A stretch of DNA of 64,000 bases. Source: Luteolibacter ambystomatis. Its GTDB lineage: Bacteria; Verrucomicrobiota; Verrucomicrobiia; Verrucomicrobiales; Akkermansiaceae. Position 1 is the first letter of the stretch. The number at the start of each line of letters is the position of its first letter. A program made the position numbers and the translations under genes. The notes beneath the pieces are model-generated. The model had not been told where the DNA came from. It saw only the letters and a program-made list of their open reading frames with translations, and searched no databases. Shown in pieces: positions 63,579 through 64,000 of the stretch. The stretch covers positions 3,545,754-3,609,753 of the forward strand of contig NZ_CP073100.1 in NCBI RefSeq assembly GCF_018137965.1, read 5' to 3'.

Positions 63579-64000
63579 TCAGACTCCGGAAAACTCGTCC
63601 GCAGGCGGTGCGGCGGCGCGCTTTGCTTCCCGGCGTTCGAGGTAGCGGAGCATCAACCCGTAGCTGATGACTCCGATCGGCACCGCCAACAGCAGCGAGC
63701 CGAGCACCAGGGGCTTTCCTACGGTGAAGATCGTGGACCAGCGCAACAGTTCGCTGACCTTCGGATGGCCCGGCGGGAATTCATGAGGCGCGTGCAGGAG
63801 CCAGTAGCCGACGCGGTATTCCCACAGCAGCAGCCAGGGCGAGATCGGAATGGTCACGTCATGGAGCTGCACGGCGATGGCCGCGGCCACGACATTGCCG
63901 CGGAACAACCGTGAGGTTCCCATCGCAAGCAGGGTCTTGAAAAACAGGAAGGGCGTGAATCCCCAGAACATGCCAAGCCCCACGCCGAGCGCGATCGCGT
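63579..64000 (-). CDS. DUF2062 membrane protein, partial
   Basis: The last 140 codons of a gene that continues beyond the window; the frame is open to base 64000. GVGLGMFWGFTPFLFFKTLLAM (the AxGxFxGxxP-type start) and two further hydrophobic segments, plus HDVTIPISPWLLLWEYRVGYWLL, match the DUF2062 family of small inner-membrane proteins of unknown function. The C-terminus is a charged tail (YLERREAKRAAAPP). The start is outside the window. Confidence 0.75.
   Translation of the reverse strand, partial: AIALGVGLGMFWGFTPFLFFKTLLAMGTSRLFRGNVVAAAIAVQLHDVTIPISPWLLLWEYRVGYWLLHAPHEFPPGHPKVSELLRWSTIFTVGKPLVLGSLLLAVPIGVISYGLMLRYLERREAKRAAAPPADEFSGV

Overview
The window is high-GC bacterial chromosome. 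It most likely comes from a Verrucomicrobiota (Luteolibacter/Haloferula-like) genome. This is inferred from the chlamydia-type class I ribonucleotide reductase with stacked ATP-cones, the free-standing pseudopilin and GspF genes, the DUF1080 and DUF5703-type carbohydrate genes, and the abundant intergenic palindromes. No marker such as 16S rRNA is present to prove it.

Layout. 1-5,400: end of a sugar porter, an exported TlpA-like thioredoxin, an EF-hand protein, a TraB/GumN-like protein and transketolase. 5,540-5,840: two identical tRNA-Glu genes in a duplicated block. 6,000-13,500: an iron-uptake block with two tandem TonB-dependent siderophore receptors behind Fur-box-like sites, a PiuC-type dioxygenase and a PepSY membrane protein with a tandem repeat. 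13,500-22,300: housekeeping genes on the minus strand (hydrolase, dehydrogenase, DEAD-box helicase, SirB1-like protein), tRNA-Val, a BlaI-type regulator continuous with a histone-H1-like tail, a thioredoxin-like protein with a degenerate active site, a LysM lipoprotein and TatD. 22,300-31,100: a POT transporter, two glycoside hydrolase genes, and the yceD-rpmF-plsX-fabH lipid group, which is split by one of the hydrolases. 31,200-37,400: an M42 peptidase and nrdB-nrdA, where NrdB has the class Ic signature.

37,540-41,300 is a clearly AT-richer island and the most notable region. It encodes a CD-NTase, an E2-like protein whose start codon appears to be GTA, a second nucleotidyltransferase of the same superfamily, and a TIR-STING effector. 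I read it as a CBASS anti-phage locus that combines a type II-short module (CD-NTase + E2) with a STING module (NTase + TIR-STING). Two XRE regulators follow, then a frameshifted gene and a palindromic element.

42,900-49,700: three lipoproteins with a near-identical signal-peptide cassette, three tandem pseudopilin genes sharing an upstream palindrome, an APH-fold kinase and a membrane protein. 49,700-64,000: small hypothetical proteins, a GntR/LacI-like regulator, a VWA protein, an SGNH hydrolase, an L,D-transpeptidase, a subtilase, a phosphatase-glycosyltransferase pair, a GspF protein, a DUF1080 protein, a RapA-like SNF2 ATPase and a truncated DUF2062 protein.

All functions come from reading the translations. 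No searches were run.
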